From the NCBI GenBank assembly GCA_938029725.1, contig CALHGE010000037.1:1-64000 (forward strand): DNA of 64,000 bases, read 5' to 3'. Each line of letters opens with the position of its first letter. The stretch's first letter is position 1. The DNA is from an uncultured Flavobacteriaceae bacterium. Lineage in GTDB: Bacteria > Bacteroidota > Bacteroidia > Flavobacteriales > Flavobacteriaceae. The notes under the pieces are model-generated. The model had not been told where the DNA came from, searched no databases, and saw only the letters and a list, made by a program, of their open reading frames with translations. Below, one piece after another: positions 28,284 through 37,318 of the stretch. The translations under genes and the position numbers were made by a program.

Positions 28284-28329
28284 GTACAGAAGTACAGATA
28301 AAAGAATTCTTTTATCTGTACTTCTGTAC
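28284..28329. repeat. Perfect 46-bp palindrome
   Basis: Both arms are 23 bp (28284-28306 and 28307-28329) with no spacer and no mismatch, centred on an EcoRI-like GAATTC. Each arm contains GTACAGA twice. It lies between the DUF2520 gene and kdsC, both on the minus strand. No T-run follows on either strand, so it does not look like a standard terminator. Confidence 0.9.
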
Positions 28330-28371
28330 TTAATTATTAATTATTTATTCTTCGTTCTTGTCTCGTGCCTC

Positions 28372-29136
28372 CTAGGGCTTGTTAAAATTTTCCTTAATCG
28401 ATTTAGTCAAAACGCGGTAGACTTCTTTATGTGTTTTATTTTTTAATTCTCCTAATTGCCTTTCAATGGTCTTGCTATCATTTCGTTTAGCGGGCCCTGT
28501 TTGCGCATCAGTAGGAGTGAGGGAACTTATTTTTTCAATAGTCTCCGCAATGAGTGGTTTTAGAATATCGAAAGAAAGATCATTTTCTTGGCAAATCTCG
28601 TTGCCTATTTGGAATAGATGATTCGTGAAATTATTCACAAATACTGCCGCCAAATGAAGTGATTTACGCTGATCGGAAGAAACTTCATAAATAGCTTCAG
28701 AAATCGATTCTGCTAACGTTCGAAGTAGTTCTAAATCTTCAGCGTTATCGGCTTCAATGCAGATAGGAATCGTTTTGAAATCCACTTCCCTTCCCTTTGA
28801 AAAGGTCTGTAAAGGATAGAAAATTCCGCTTCGTATTTCGCGAGGTAATACAGCCATTGAAACACTTCCTGATGTATGAACAATAAGTTTTTTTGAATTT
28901 GTAAATTGTTTTGAAACAGCTGCTATAGCATCATCACTTACAGCGATAATATAGAGGTCAGGCTGTTCGGTTACCTGTGCTATGTTGTCGTTTCTTAAAG
29001 TTGTTTGCAGTGCTTTTGACAGCGCATCTCCTCGACTTGATATCATCTGCACTACGTGGATGCCGTCCGTTTTGGAAAACACCCGCAGTAAGTGCTTAGA
29101 AACGGTACCTGTGCCAACAAGAGTAACTTTAATCAT
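28372..29136 (-). CDS. DUF2520 / Rossmann-like dehydrogenase-type protein
   Basis: 254 residues. A Rossmann motif VGTGTVSKHLLRVF opens the protein, a segment typical of 6-phosphogluconate or ProC-like dehydrogenases. The C-terminal DUF2520 helical domain has SLHLAAVFVNNFTNHLFQIG and AQTGPAKRNDSKTIERQL. The substrate is unknown. The gene precedes kdsC, maf and the lipoprotein/MscS genes on the same strand, although the palindrome separates it from kdsC. Confidence 0.85.
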   Translation of the reverse strand: MIKVTLVGTGTVSKHLLRVFSKTDGIHVVQMISSRGDALSKALQTTLRNDNIAQVTEQPDLYIIAVSDDAIAAVSKQFTNSKKLIVHTSGSVSMAVLPREIRSGIFYPLQTFSKGREVDFKTIPICIEADNAEDLELLRTLAESISEAIYEVSSDQRKSLHLAAVFVNNFTNHLFQIGNEICQENDLSFDILKPLIAETIEKISSLTPTDAQTGPAKRNDSKTIERQLGELKNKTHKEVYRVLTKSIKENFNKP

Positions 29137-29152
29137 ACAACGAAATTAGGAA

Positions 29153-29737
29153 TTAGATAATAATCTTGTGGTTTTCTAGCTGAACTATTTTTTGAGTTTC
29201 TAATTTTTTTATACATCTAATAACGGTTTCCACCCTCAATCCGGTCAGTTCGGCGATCTGTTGCCTAGTGATATCAACAACAAATTCAGCATGGCCATTC
29301 TGATTTTTTAAATACCGCAGCAGGGTTAAAATGCGATGTTCTGGCGGGTGAATAGACACTTCTTTTCCAATCATGGCTTTATACGCAAGTCTATTGCAGA
29401 GTAAAGCAGTGAACTGCAAGTGAATGTTAGGGTGCGCCCTGAGAAGCGCTACAAAATTTTCTTTTGGTAGCTTTAGTAGTATTGATTTTTTCGTGGCAGC
29501 AGCGCTCGCAGGGTATTTAAAATCGCCTATTAATGGCGGTTCACCAAAACTTTTTTCATCATCAAAAATACCCTGAACGAACTCCTTACCTGCTGCAGTA
29601 AGGTTGTACATTTTCATTTGTCCAGAACATATTTGATAATAGAAATCTGCTCGCCCACCTTCGTTAAAAAGGACTTCGTTTTTATCAAGGCCTATTCTTT
29701 GCGCTCCATATTCTAGGAGCAAATCTTCAATTATCAT
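29153..29737 (-). CDS. Crp/Fnr family transcriptional regulator
   Basis: 194 residues: a cyclic-nucleotide-binding-type beta-barrel (about 15-120) and a winged helix (about 140-194) with the recognition helix in RQQIAELTGLRVETVIRCIKKLE. The Glu and Arg that contact TGA half-sites in CRP and FNR are kept (VETVIR). There is no N-terminal cysteine cluster, so it is not an Fe-S oxygen sensor of FNR type; its effector is unknown. It is divergent from a small membrane-protein gene, with a symmetric TATGAT-N4-ATCATA site between them. Confidence 0.9.
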   Translation of the reverse strand: MIIEDLLLEYGAQRIGLDKNEVLFNEGGRADFYYQICSGQMKMYNLTAAGKEFVQGIFDDEKSFGEPPLIGDFKYPASAAATKKSILLKLPKENFVALLRAHPNIHLQFTALLCNRLAYKAMIGKEVSIHPPEHRILTLLRYLKNQNGHAEFVVDITRQQIAELTGLRVETVIRCIKKLETQKIVQLENHKIII

Positions 29738-29744
29738 GTACGAG

Positions 29745-29760
29745 TATGATTGAAATCATA
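29745..29760. promoter_or_regulatory. Fnr/Crp-type binding site
   Basis: TATGATTGAAATCATA is a perfect 6+6 inverted repeat close to the FNR consensus TTGAT-N4-ATCAA. It is 8 bp from the regulator gene start and centred about 41.5 bp before the likely transcription start of the divergent small membrane gene, a classic activator position. A further TATGAT half-site is at 29773. Confidence 0.55.
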
Positions 29761-29782
29761 AAATCAAGCTAGTATGATCCAC

Positions 29783-29790
29783 TAATTTTG
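29783..29790 (+). promoter_or_regulatory. -7 box for the small membrane-protein gene
   Basis: TAATTTTG matches TAnnTTTG, 27 bp before the ATG at 29817. No -33 TTG is present, in keeping with activation from the site at 29745-29760. Confidence 0.55.
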
Positions 29791-29816
29791 TCTGTAAATT
29801 ATAAAAGTACAAAGCT

Positions 29817-30089
29817 ATGAATGTATATAACAATTTATTAAGCAGTTTTCAATCTTCTTATTTACTTATGGTTCCCTTATCAATTGTAGTACAGAGCTGT
29901 TTAGGTTCTATAGCAGCATTATATATCTTAATGGCCAAAGGGCCCTATTTACTCACCCAATTAGCCGTGTGCATAGCGGTTACTATGATGTATAACGCTT
30001 CTATATTAGCCCAGTTAAAATCAACTATTGTTTTTAAGTTTTTAGTCTTAAGTCTGTTCGTAAATATTTTATTACTGGTAACGGCATAA
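29817..30089 (+). CDS. Small membrane protein, unknown function
   Basis: 90 residues, almost entirely hydrophobic, with three predicted membrane helices (about 14-36, 42-62 and 68-88). I recognise no family. It is transcribed away from the Crp/Fnr regulator and has both a good -7 box and a likely regulator site upstream, so it is probably the regulator's direct target. The organisation resembles small respiration- or stress-related membrane proteins, but no function can be read from the sequence. Confidence 0.7.
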   Translation: MNVYNNLLSSFQSSYLLMVPLSIVVQSCLGSIAALYILMAKGPYLLTQLAVCIAVTMMYNASILAQLKSTIVFKFLVLSLFVNILLLVTA

Positions 30090-30104
30090 TTACTTGAAGA
30101 GAAA

Positions 30105-30257
30105 ATGATTGAAAAAAAAATAGTAGATAGATCAGATGTGATTGCGAAAGTGGTTTTCTTTAAACTACCCTATGAGCAGATGAAGTATACCGAATCAACA
30201 GTTGAAAATCTTGTTTATCTCTTGGCTAAGCATACAGGTAGGCTTAGCAATTTCTGA
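30105..30257 (+). CDS. Possible 50-residue protein
   Basis: An ATG 15 bp after the small membrane-protein gene opens a 50-codon frame (MIEKKIVDRSDVIAKVVFFK and on, ending KHTGRLSNF). It is charged, soluble and preceded by GAAGAGAAA, a moderate ribosome binding site. No family is recognised. In another frame just downstream (about 30250-30400) codons stay open to a Leu-Leu stop, so it may also be the remains of a longer, frameshifted gene. The 250 bp that follow hold nothing else clear. Confidence 0.4.
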   Translation: MIEKKIVDRSDVIAKVVFFKLPYEQMKYTESTVENLVYLLAKHTGRLSNF

Positions 30258-30506
30258 AAACTAATTTATCTTTCACACGAAAACTCAAGTGCAAACCCCT
30301 ACTAAAGCATCAAGTAATTGTTGCAACCTCTTGGCATGCTATTGATGACCAACAGTTTGGAATATGGTCAAATCTATTGGTTAAAACTGTAGGCCTGTTA
30401 TGAAATGGAGAAAAACCAGTTTGGTCAAAAATAGGGCGTGTACTGTAGCCTCATTTTTTCGTATGAACCTTTTTTAAGCAAGCCTGAATAATTTTAAAAC
30501 CTCTTG

Positions 30507-30884
30507 TTAAGCACAAGAAACGGTAACCTGGTGTCGATGGCTATTATCACGAGATGATTCTATGCTAATCGTTTTTTCTGTTTTTAAAGCATTGAAATTT
30601 TCCGATGACACTATGATCGTATGATTATGGCCAGAACTGCCTTGAATTGAGTATGTTTTTTCTAATGCCGCATCGACATCTACTTTTGATACAGCTAGCG
30701 TATGACCATGGTTACTGGTAATAGCAGTTGCATTTGCACCATTTGCAAGACAATCTGCATTACTAGAATCTTCAAGAGCAATGACATCTGTAGTGCTATC
30801 ACTTGAACACCCAATTAGAGAATAGACAGGCATAGCTACAAGTACAGTTCCAAGTACTTTTTCAATAAATTGTTTTCTTTTCAT
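30507..30884 (-). CDS. Histidine-rich lipoprotein with three HxH repeats
   Basis: 125 residues with a lipoprotein signal (lipobox LIGC, Cys26; the n-region KRKQF resembles but does not match a Tat motif). The mature part has three similar short units, each an HxH followed by a beta-strand: SNHGHTLAV (His59/61), GHNHTIIV (His86/88) and SHRHQVTV (His116/118), plus Cys45 and Cys124. This spacing suggests a small beta protein that binds a metal such as copper or zinc in the periplasm. No named family is recognised. It lies alone, divergent from ccsBA. Confidence 0.68.
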   Translation of the reverse strand: MKRKQFIEKVLGTVLVAMPVYSLIGCSSDSTTDVIALEDSSNADCLANGANATAITSNHGHTLAVSKVDVDAALEKTYSIQGSSGHNHTIIVSSENFNALKTEKTISIESSRDNSHRHQVTVSCA

Positions 30885-31064
30885 TTTGTTTTTTTTTGCA
30901 GTTTACAATTTCTTTTCGACTATAAAGATTGGCATCAGAAGGGGTTTCCTCTTTACAGCTCTTTACTTTAAAACGCTGAAAAGCATTAAAAATTTCACAA
31001 TAGATTAACAAACTTGTTTAAGTTTTTAAGTCTTTGAAGGGCGCTGAAAACCATAAAAAGTTGC

Positions 31065-31072
31065 TATTTTTG
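31065..31072 (+). promoter_or_regulatory. -7 box for ccsBA
   Basis: TATTTTTG matches TAnnTTTG, 14 bp before the first ATG at 31087; if the real start is the ATG at 31099 the leader is still short. Confidence 0.5.
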
Positions 31073-31086
31073 CATCCTGAAAACCA

Positions 31087-34000
31087 ATGCGTCTTCCGAT
31101 GAAAGAATTGCTTAAGAAATTTTTCTTCTCTACCCGTTTAATGTCTGTCTTGTTTATAGTTTTTGGAGTCTCAATGGGCTTTGGAACCTTTATAGAAAGT
31201 GAATACAGCACAGAAACTGCCCGAATTTGGGTCTACAATGCCTGGTGGTTTGAAGCTATTATGGTGTTTTTTGTTATCAATTTTCTGGGTAACATGTTTC
31301 GCTATCGCTTGTTTACTTGGAAGAAATGGCCAGTTCTTACCCTACACCTTTCATGGATAATTATTATAATAGGAGCCTTCGTAACCAGGTATATTAGTTT
31401 TGAAGGCATGATGCCGATACGAGAAGGAAAATCTGAAAAGGTTTTCTATTCCGATAAGACGTATTTAACCGCTTTTGTTGATGGCGATATTAATGGAGCA
31501 CCTAAGAGAAAAGTTTTAGAGGATTATTTAATTGTAACTCCAGAAGCTTTAAAATCGAATCTACCATGGACTTCAGATTTTAACGGGCAAGAATTTTCTA
31601 TAGCGTATGTTGATTTTATGGAAGGAGCCAAGGAAGGTTTAATTCCAGATGAAAACGGAAAAGAATTTTTAAAAATAGTAGAAGCGGGTAGTGGTGAACG
31701 AGAAGAGCATTTTCTAGAAAATAACAAGGTGAATAATGTGCACAATGTTCTTTTTGCACTCAACGTACCAACCGATGGTGCTATTAACATATTTACGACT
31801 GATTCTACCTATCAAATAAAATCTCCTTTTGAAGGAGACTTTATGCGAATGGCAGATCAATTTCGCGGCCAGGTTACTAAAGATAGTTTGCAAGAATTTC
31901 AGTTGAGATCACTGTATAATATGGCCGGAATGCAATTTGTAATTCCTGAACTATTGACTAAAGGGGTTTACGGGGTAGTAGAAGTCCCAGCAGACGAAAT
32001 TAACGAGAGTACGGCTTCCGCACTTATTGTAGCAGTTACTTCTAATGGAGAAACAGTACAAAAAAAATTAATCGGAGGTAAAGGCACCTCCAATTTTTCA
32101 AAAAAGATTGCGGTTGGCGGCTTGGATTTTTCGCTAGCCTATGGCTCCAAAGTATATGAATTACCTTTTAGTATTAAGCTAAATGACTTTATAGCAGAAA
32201 AATATCCGGGTACTGAAAAAGGATACGCTTCTTTTATGAGCAAAGTTACGGTAGAAGACGAACGCCCTTTTGATTACGATATTTTTATGAACAATATTCT
32301 TGATCATCAGGGATATCGTTTTTTCCAAGCGAGTTTTGATCGTGATGAAAAGGGTACGGTACTCTCTGTAAATCATGATCAATGGGGGACTTGGATTACC
32401 TATTTGGGCTATTTTCTTCTGTACATTGGTTTATTGGGTATTATGTTATTTGGAAAGACACGTTTTAAAGATTTATCGCAATCTCTAGATAAGTTGAAAG
32501 CTAAAAAAGCAGTACTTTCAATAGCTTTGTTTTTTGGATGCTTTAGTTCAGTATTTGCTCAAGAACACACGGCCGATGATGGTCATGACCATACTAAGGC
32601 ACTTCCAACGCAATTTCAAATTGATTCTATTTTACAAACTACTATTGTTTCAAAAGCGCATGCAGAAGCCTTTGGTAAATTAGTTATACAAGATGAGGCT
32701 GGGCGCATGAAACCTATGAATACCTTTTCTTCGGAGTTACTTCGTAAGTTGAGTTTGAAAGATAAGTTTGGTGATATGAATTCTGACCAAGTGTTTTTAT
32801 CCATGATGCTAAATCCACCGGCTTGGTATAACACCGAGTTCATTGCGGTGGATAAAAAAGGTAAAAATGACAGTATTCGAAATGTATTGAATATTCCTGC
32901 TGGGCAAATGAATATGAAAGCAACGGACTTCTTTGATGACAAAGGAGGCTACAAGTTGGCGCCTTATTTAGATGATGCTACAAAAGCACTTTCTCCGAAT
33001 AAGTTTCAACAAGATTTAAAGGATGCCAATATTCGCTTGGGAATTTTAAATCAAGCGCTGAGTGGTGAAATCGCAAAAATATTTCCTTTACTGAACGATG
33101 AGAATAATAAATGGATTTCAGCAGTAGAATATCGCGGAGGTCAGTATCAAGTCGCTGATTCGTTATATAGCAACTTCATTAAAAATGCGGTACCCTATTA
33201 CTTGATATCGCTTCGTAAAGCAATACGTACTAATGATTACCTAGAAGCAGATAAGCTTTTAGCTGCGTTTAAGAAGAACCAGCAAAATCATGGAAGCGAA
33301 GTTTTGCCTTCTGATGCTAAAATTAATACAGAGGTTATTTATAACAAATTAGGTATTTTTAGTCTGTTATACCGTTTGTACGCGGTGGTAGGCGTACTCC
33401 TATTTTTTGTCTTAATTTTTCAGATTTTCAAGGAAAGAGAACTATGGAAAGCTGGTGCTTTTGTCTTAAAAGGAAGCATAATTATTCTATTTATCTGGCA
33501 TACGGCCGGTCTAATTTTGCGTTGGTATATTTCAGGACATGCCCCATGGAGTGATGCATACGAGAGTATTCTGTATGTTTCTTGGGCTACGATGGGTATG
33601 GGAATGTTATTTTCTAGAAAAAGCACCATGACACTTGCAGCTGCTGCTTTTGTAGCATCGATGCTTTTATTTATTGCCCATCAAAACTGGGTTGATCCAG
33701 CGATCGGAAATCTAGTTCCTGTCTTAGATAGTTATTGGCTAATGATTCATGTGGCCGTAATAGTTGGTAGCTACGGACCGCTAACGGTAGCTATGATTTT
33801 AGGTGTCGTCTGTCTAATCTTGATGATTTTGACTACGAAAAAGAACAAAAAACGGATGGAAATTAATTTGAAAGAATTGACCATCATTAATGAGTTGTCG
33901 CTGACTATTGGCTTAATCATGTTAACCATCGGTAATTTCTTAGGTGGTCAATGGGCAAATGAAAGCTGGGGTCGGTATTGGGGTTGGGACCCTAAAGAAA

Positions 34001-34281
34001 CCTGGGCTTTGATTTCTATAATGGTGTATGCTTTTGTAATTCACACGCGTTTAGTGCCTGGGTTACGAGGTAAGTGGACCTTCAATTTTTTGAGCGTAAT
34101 TGCATATTTTAGTATCATGATGACCTATTTCGGAGTGAACTATTACCTCGTAGGTCTACACAGTTATGGTCAGAGTGGTGCTGCAGCGATTACACCCGAT
34201 TATATTTGGTATATCGCTCTTGGGGCTATCGCTTTAGGAGGAATTAGTTTCTGGCGCTATAAGGCCCACTATGTTAAATAA
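31087..34281 (+). CDS. ccsA: Fused cytochrome c biogenesis protein CcsBA (ResB-CcsA)
   Basis: 1064 residues. It carries haem across the inner membrane and attaches it to c-type cytochromes (system II). The ResB-like part (about 1-470) has N-terminal helices, a large periplasmic domain and YLGYFLLYIGLLGIM. A periplasmic linker with a His/Asp stretch (EHTADDGHDHTK) follows, and the CcsA part (about 760-1060) has the haem-handling tryptophan motif GRYWGWDPKETWALI. Such fusions are normal in Bacteroidota. The start may be ATG 31087 or ATG 31099 (MKELLKKFFFSTRLM), the second closer to family N-termini. Confidence 0.93.
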   Translation: MRLPMKELLKKFFFSTRLMSVLFIVFGVSMGFGTFIESEYSTETARIWVYNAWWFEAIMVFFVINFLGNMFRYRLFTWKKWPVLTLHLSWIIIIIGAFVTRYISFEGMMPIREGKSEKVFYSDKTYLTAFVDGDINGAPKRKVLEDYLIVTPEALKSNLPWTSDFNGQEFSIAYVDFMEGAKEGLIPDENGKEFLKIVEAGSGEREEHFLENNKVNNVHNVLFALNVPTDGAINIFTTDSTYQIKSPFEGDFMRMADQFRGQVTKDSLQEFQLRSLYNMAGMQFVIPELLTKGVYGVVEVPADEINESTASALIVAVTSNGETVQKKLIGGKGTSNFSKKIAVGGLDFSLAYGSKVYELPFSIKLNDFIAEKYPGTEKGYASFMSKVTVEDERPFDYDIFMNNILDHQGYRFFQASFDRDEKGTVLSVNHDQWGTWITYLGYFLLYIGLLGIMLFGKTRFKDLSQSLDKLKAKKAVLSIALFFGCFSSVFAQEHTADDGHDHTKALPTQFQIDSILQTTIVSKAHAEAFGKLVIQDEAGRMKPMNTFSSELLRKLSLKDKFGDMNSDQVFLSMMLNPPAWYNTEFIAVDKKGKNDSIRNVLNIPAGQMNMKATDFFDDKGGYKLAPYLDDATKALSPNKFQQDLKDANIRLGILNQALSGEIAKIFPLLNDENNKWISAVEYRGGQYQVADSLYSNFIKNAVPYYLISLRKAIRTNDYLEADKLLAAFKKNQQNHGSEVLPSDAKINTEVIYNKLGIFSLLYRLYAVVGVLLFFVLIFQIFKERELWKAGAFVLKGSIIILFIWHTAGLILRWYISGHAPWSDAYESILYVSWATMGMGMLFSRKSTMTLAAAAFVASMLLFIAHQNWVDPAIGNLVPVLDSYWLMIHVAVIVGSYGPLTVAMILGVVCLILMILTTKKNKKRMEINLKELTIINELSLTIGLIMLTIGNFLGGQWANESWGRYWGWDPKETWALISIMVYAFVIHTRLVPGLRGKWTFNFLSVIAYFSIMMTYFGVNYYLVGLHSYGQSGAAAITPDYIWYIALGAIALGGISFWRYKAHYVK

Positions 34282-34477
34282 ATACCTTTTATCTTGAGTT
34301 TAAAATAAATTCTCGACTTTTGTTTCCTTATGAAGTTATAAAGAAAATGTATTCGTTGTAGATGTCTTTGCGTTCTTGCGCAAAAGCGGGTCTTGTTTTT
34401 GACCTAAATTTCAGGCACTACCAAAACACTTCTTAGCCGCTCGTTTTAGGCGAGCATTTCACATAACTTCTTTTCTA

Positions 34478-35889
34478 ATGAGATCATCTTCTACGACACT
34501 GACATTCAACAAACTATTTACTTATTTCATTCAAGCGATAAGAGGAAAGGAAACTGATTTTACTACCGGAAGCATACGTAAGGCCATTTTTATGCTGTCG
34601 ATTCCTATGATTCTAGAGATGCTTATGGAATCAATTTTCGCTATTGTTGATATGGCGTATGTATCACAAATTAGCGTAAACGCGGTCGCCACAATCGGCC
34701 TTACTGAATCTGTAATCACACTGGTTTATGCGGTAGCTATTGGTTTGAGCATGGCAGCTACCGCGGTTGTTGCTCGTAGAATTGGCGCTAAAGATATTAG
34801 CGGCGCAAAGGAAGCTGCGGTGCAAGCGATCGCGCTTGGCATTTTCGTATCGCTCATCGTAGGGGTTTTAGGCTTTTTGTTCGCCAAAGAAATATTGGCA
34901 CTTATGGGAGCTGAACCAGAACTAATAGCGGAAGGCTATGGGTATACCCAATTGTTAATCGGTGGTAATAGTACTATTCTATTATTATTCCTTATCAATG
35001 CCATTTTTAGAGGTGCAGGGAATGCATCTGTTGCGATGTGGACCTTGGTGCTTTCTAACGGATTAAACATCATTTTAGACCCTATTTTTATCTTTGGATG
35101 GGGCCCCGTTCCTGAGTATGGGGTAATGGGGGCGGCAATAGCTACGAATATAGGTAGGGGAAGCGCAGTACTATTTCAATTTGCGATTCTATTCTTCGGA
35201 TGGAGTACAATTCAAATCAAGTTCAAAGACTTAGTCATCCGATCTAAAGTGATGCTAAATCTAATTAAAGTTTCGGTAGGAGGAATAGCACAGTTTCTTA
35301 TTGGAACCTCTAGCTGGGTATTTCTTATGCGAATGATTGCTGAATTTGGAAGCGAAGTACTCGCAGGTTATACTATCGCCATTCGAATTATGCTCTTTAC
35401 TTTAATGCCTTCATGGGGTATGAGTAATGCTGCAGCAACTTTAGTAGGGCAGAATTTGGGAGCTAAAAAACCAGAGCGCGCAGAAAAATCGGTATGGAAA
35501 ACAGGAAAGTATAACGGGTATTTCATGGGGGTGGTCTCTATGATATACCTCTTTTCGCGCATGACCTTGTGGGCTGGTTTAATACTAATGCCGTAGTAAT
35601 CGAAAATGGTGGGCTTTGCCTTCAAATTATTGCCATAGGTTATATTTTCTATGCCTACGGAATGGTAGTGACGCAAGCCTTTAATGGAGCTGGAGATACG
35701 CGTACACCAACTAAAATCAACTTCGTAGCCTTCTGGATGTTTCAGCTCCCATTTGCTTATTTGGCCGCCATAACTTTTGAATTCGGTGCCATGGGTGTTT
35801 TTATGGCAATTACTGCGGCCGAAGTTTTATTGGCAGTTATTTCTATAGTTTGGTTTAAAAAAGGAAATTGGAAAAAGGTGGAAGTATGA
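34478..35889 (+). pseudogene. MATE family efflux pump, split by a one-base frameshift
   Basis: The reading frame from ATG 34478 encodes about 350 residues of a MATE pump (AIFMLSIPMILEMLMESIFAIVDMAYVSQIS; about ten helices), then leaves frame near 35549-35555 and stops at 35596. The rest of the protein continues in another frame from about 35551 to 35889 (LFAHDLVGWFNTNAVV through GDTRTPTKINF to WFKKGNWKKVEV). Adding one T in the CTCTTTTCG run restores a continuous ~470-residue protein. It is either a recent disabling deletion or a base-calling error in a homopolymer. Intact members export drugs with Na+ or H+. Confidence 0.88.
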
Positions 35890-36105
35890 TACACCGGTTT
35901 TTTTGTTCTTCTTAATGCCTTGCGAAGATTGCAAGTTACTAAGTTGATCACTAGCGGCGCGCTGTCGTCATACCTATTTGTGTTTCACGTTCATCTGCAA
36001 CAGCCACTCTAGAGGCAAGAAAAACTTTACTAACCCTTTTTGCCGAAGTAACATTGCCTTATGTAATCGATTTTATTAACTTTAACTTTTAATAAATTAG
36101 TGATA

Positions 36106-37281
36106 ATGAGCGATATTAAAAAAGGTTTAAACACCATTTGTACTCATGTAGGTGAGCTACAAGACGAACAGTTCAAGGGTGCCATTTCTCCATTATTTAT
36201 GAGCACTTCATATGCATTTGAAGACGTACCTGTTAAACGGTATCCTAGATATTTCAATACCCCGAATCAAGAGGGGCTTTCAAAAAAAATCGCTGCTTTA
36301 GAGCATGCGGAGTCTGCTTTAATATTTGGTAGTGGAATGGCTGCGGTAAGTACTTCTTTATTAGCATTTCTGCGGGCTGGTGACCATATTGTTCTTCAGC
36401 AGACCTTATACGGGGGTACCTATAGCTTGGTAACTGAGGAATTTGATAAATACGGAATTTCCTATTCTTTTACAGAAGGATGGAAGCCTGAGGATTTTGA
36501 ATCGAAAATACAGGATAACACAAAAGTGATTTATATTGAAACTCCATCGAATCCTTTGTTGACAATTACAGACTTAGCAGCAATTGCGAAGCTTTCCAAA
36601 AAACACGAAATCGTTTCAATGATTGATAATACATTTGCTAGTCCGGTAAACCAGAATCCAATTGATTTTGGCATTGATGTAGTCATTCATAGTGCTACAA
36701 AATATATGGGTGGGCATTCAGATATCTGTGCAGGTGCTGTTGCTTCCTCTCAGGCGCATATGGAACGTATTTTTCAATTAGCGAAGAACTTTGGTGGAAG
36801 CCTTAGTGATTATACCGTTTGGCTTTTAGAACGCAGTATTAAAACGATGGGGCTCCGCGTTAAAGCGCAAAACGAAAATGCACAACGTATGGCAGAATAC
36901 CTATATGGGCATGCTGATATTGCTGCTGTATATTACCCCGGTTTACCTTCTCATCCAGATTATGAATTAGCGAAATCACAAATGCGTGGTTTTGGAGGTA
37001 TGTTATCTTTCGAATTGAAAGATACTTTTGATGCGAAGCAATTTCGACAATCTTTAGAATTAATTAAATGCTCAATGAGTTTAGCAGGAGTGGAAAGCAC
37101 CTTAATTTCACCAGCGGAAACTTCTCATGCCCTGATGAGCGCCGAAATAAGAGCTGAACAAGGTATTAAAGACGGGCTGATTCGTTTTTCTGTTGGTATT
37201 GAAGAGCCTGAAGATTTAATTTCCGACTTTGAACAAGCACTACATAAAATAAGAGCTACCGAGGTAGTAACGAATCATTAG
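36106..37281 (+). CDS. Trans-sulfuration family PLP enzyme (cystathionine gamma-synthase / methionine gamma-lyase-like)
   Basis: 391 residues from the ATG at 36106 (a GTG six bases upstream also fits). Family hallmarks are YPRYFNTPNQEGLSKKIAALE, LIFGSGMAAVSTSLLAFL, YIETPSNPLLTITD, IDNTFASPVNQNP and SATKYMGGHSD with the Schiff-base lysine. Whether it condenses O-acyl-homoserine with cysteine or cleaves methionine or cystathionine cannot be settled by eye. It is followed 37 bp later by bshB1 on the same strand, which may link it to cysteine and thiol supply. Confidence 0.9.
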   Translation: MSDIKKGLNTICTHVGELQDEQFKGAISPLFMSTSYAFEDVPVKRYPRYFNTPNQEGLSKKIAALEHAESALIFGSGMAAVSTSLLAFLRAGDHIVLQQTLYGGTYSLVTEEFDKYGISYSFTEGWKPEDFESKIQDNTKVIYIETPSNPLLTITDLAAIAKLSKKHEIVSMIDNTFASPVNQNPIDFGIDVVIHSATKYMGGHSDICAGAVASSQAHMERIFQLAKNFGGSLSDYTVWLLERSIKTMGLRVKAQNENAQRMAEYLYGHADIAAVYYPGLPSHPDYELAKSQMRGFGGMLSFELKDTFDAKQFRQSLELIKCSMSLAGVESTLISPAETSHALMSAEIRAEQGIKDGLIRFSVGIEEPEDLISDFEQALHKIRATEVVTNH

Positions 37282-37318
37282 GCGCAAGAAAAACCACACA
37301 AACAATCTAAAAAAAATT

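Noticed and set aside
28284..28329. Palindrome as an ordinary rho-independent terminator
   Set aside because: No T-run follows on either strand and the stem is AT-rich.
29153..29737. Oxygen-sensing FNR
   Set aside because: The N-terminal cysteine cluster is absent.
35549..35596. Programmed ribosomal frameshift in the MATE gene
   Set aside because: No slippery heptamer or downstream pseudoknot is seen; MATE pumps are not known to need one.
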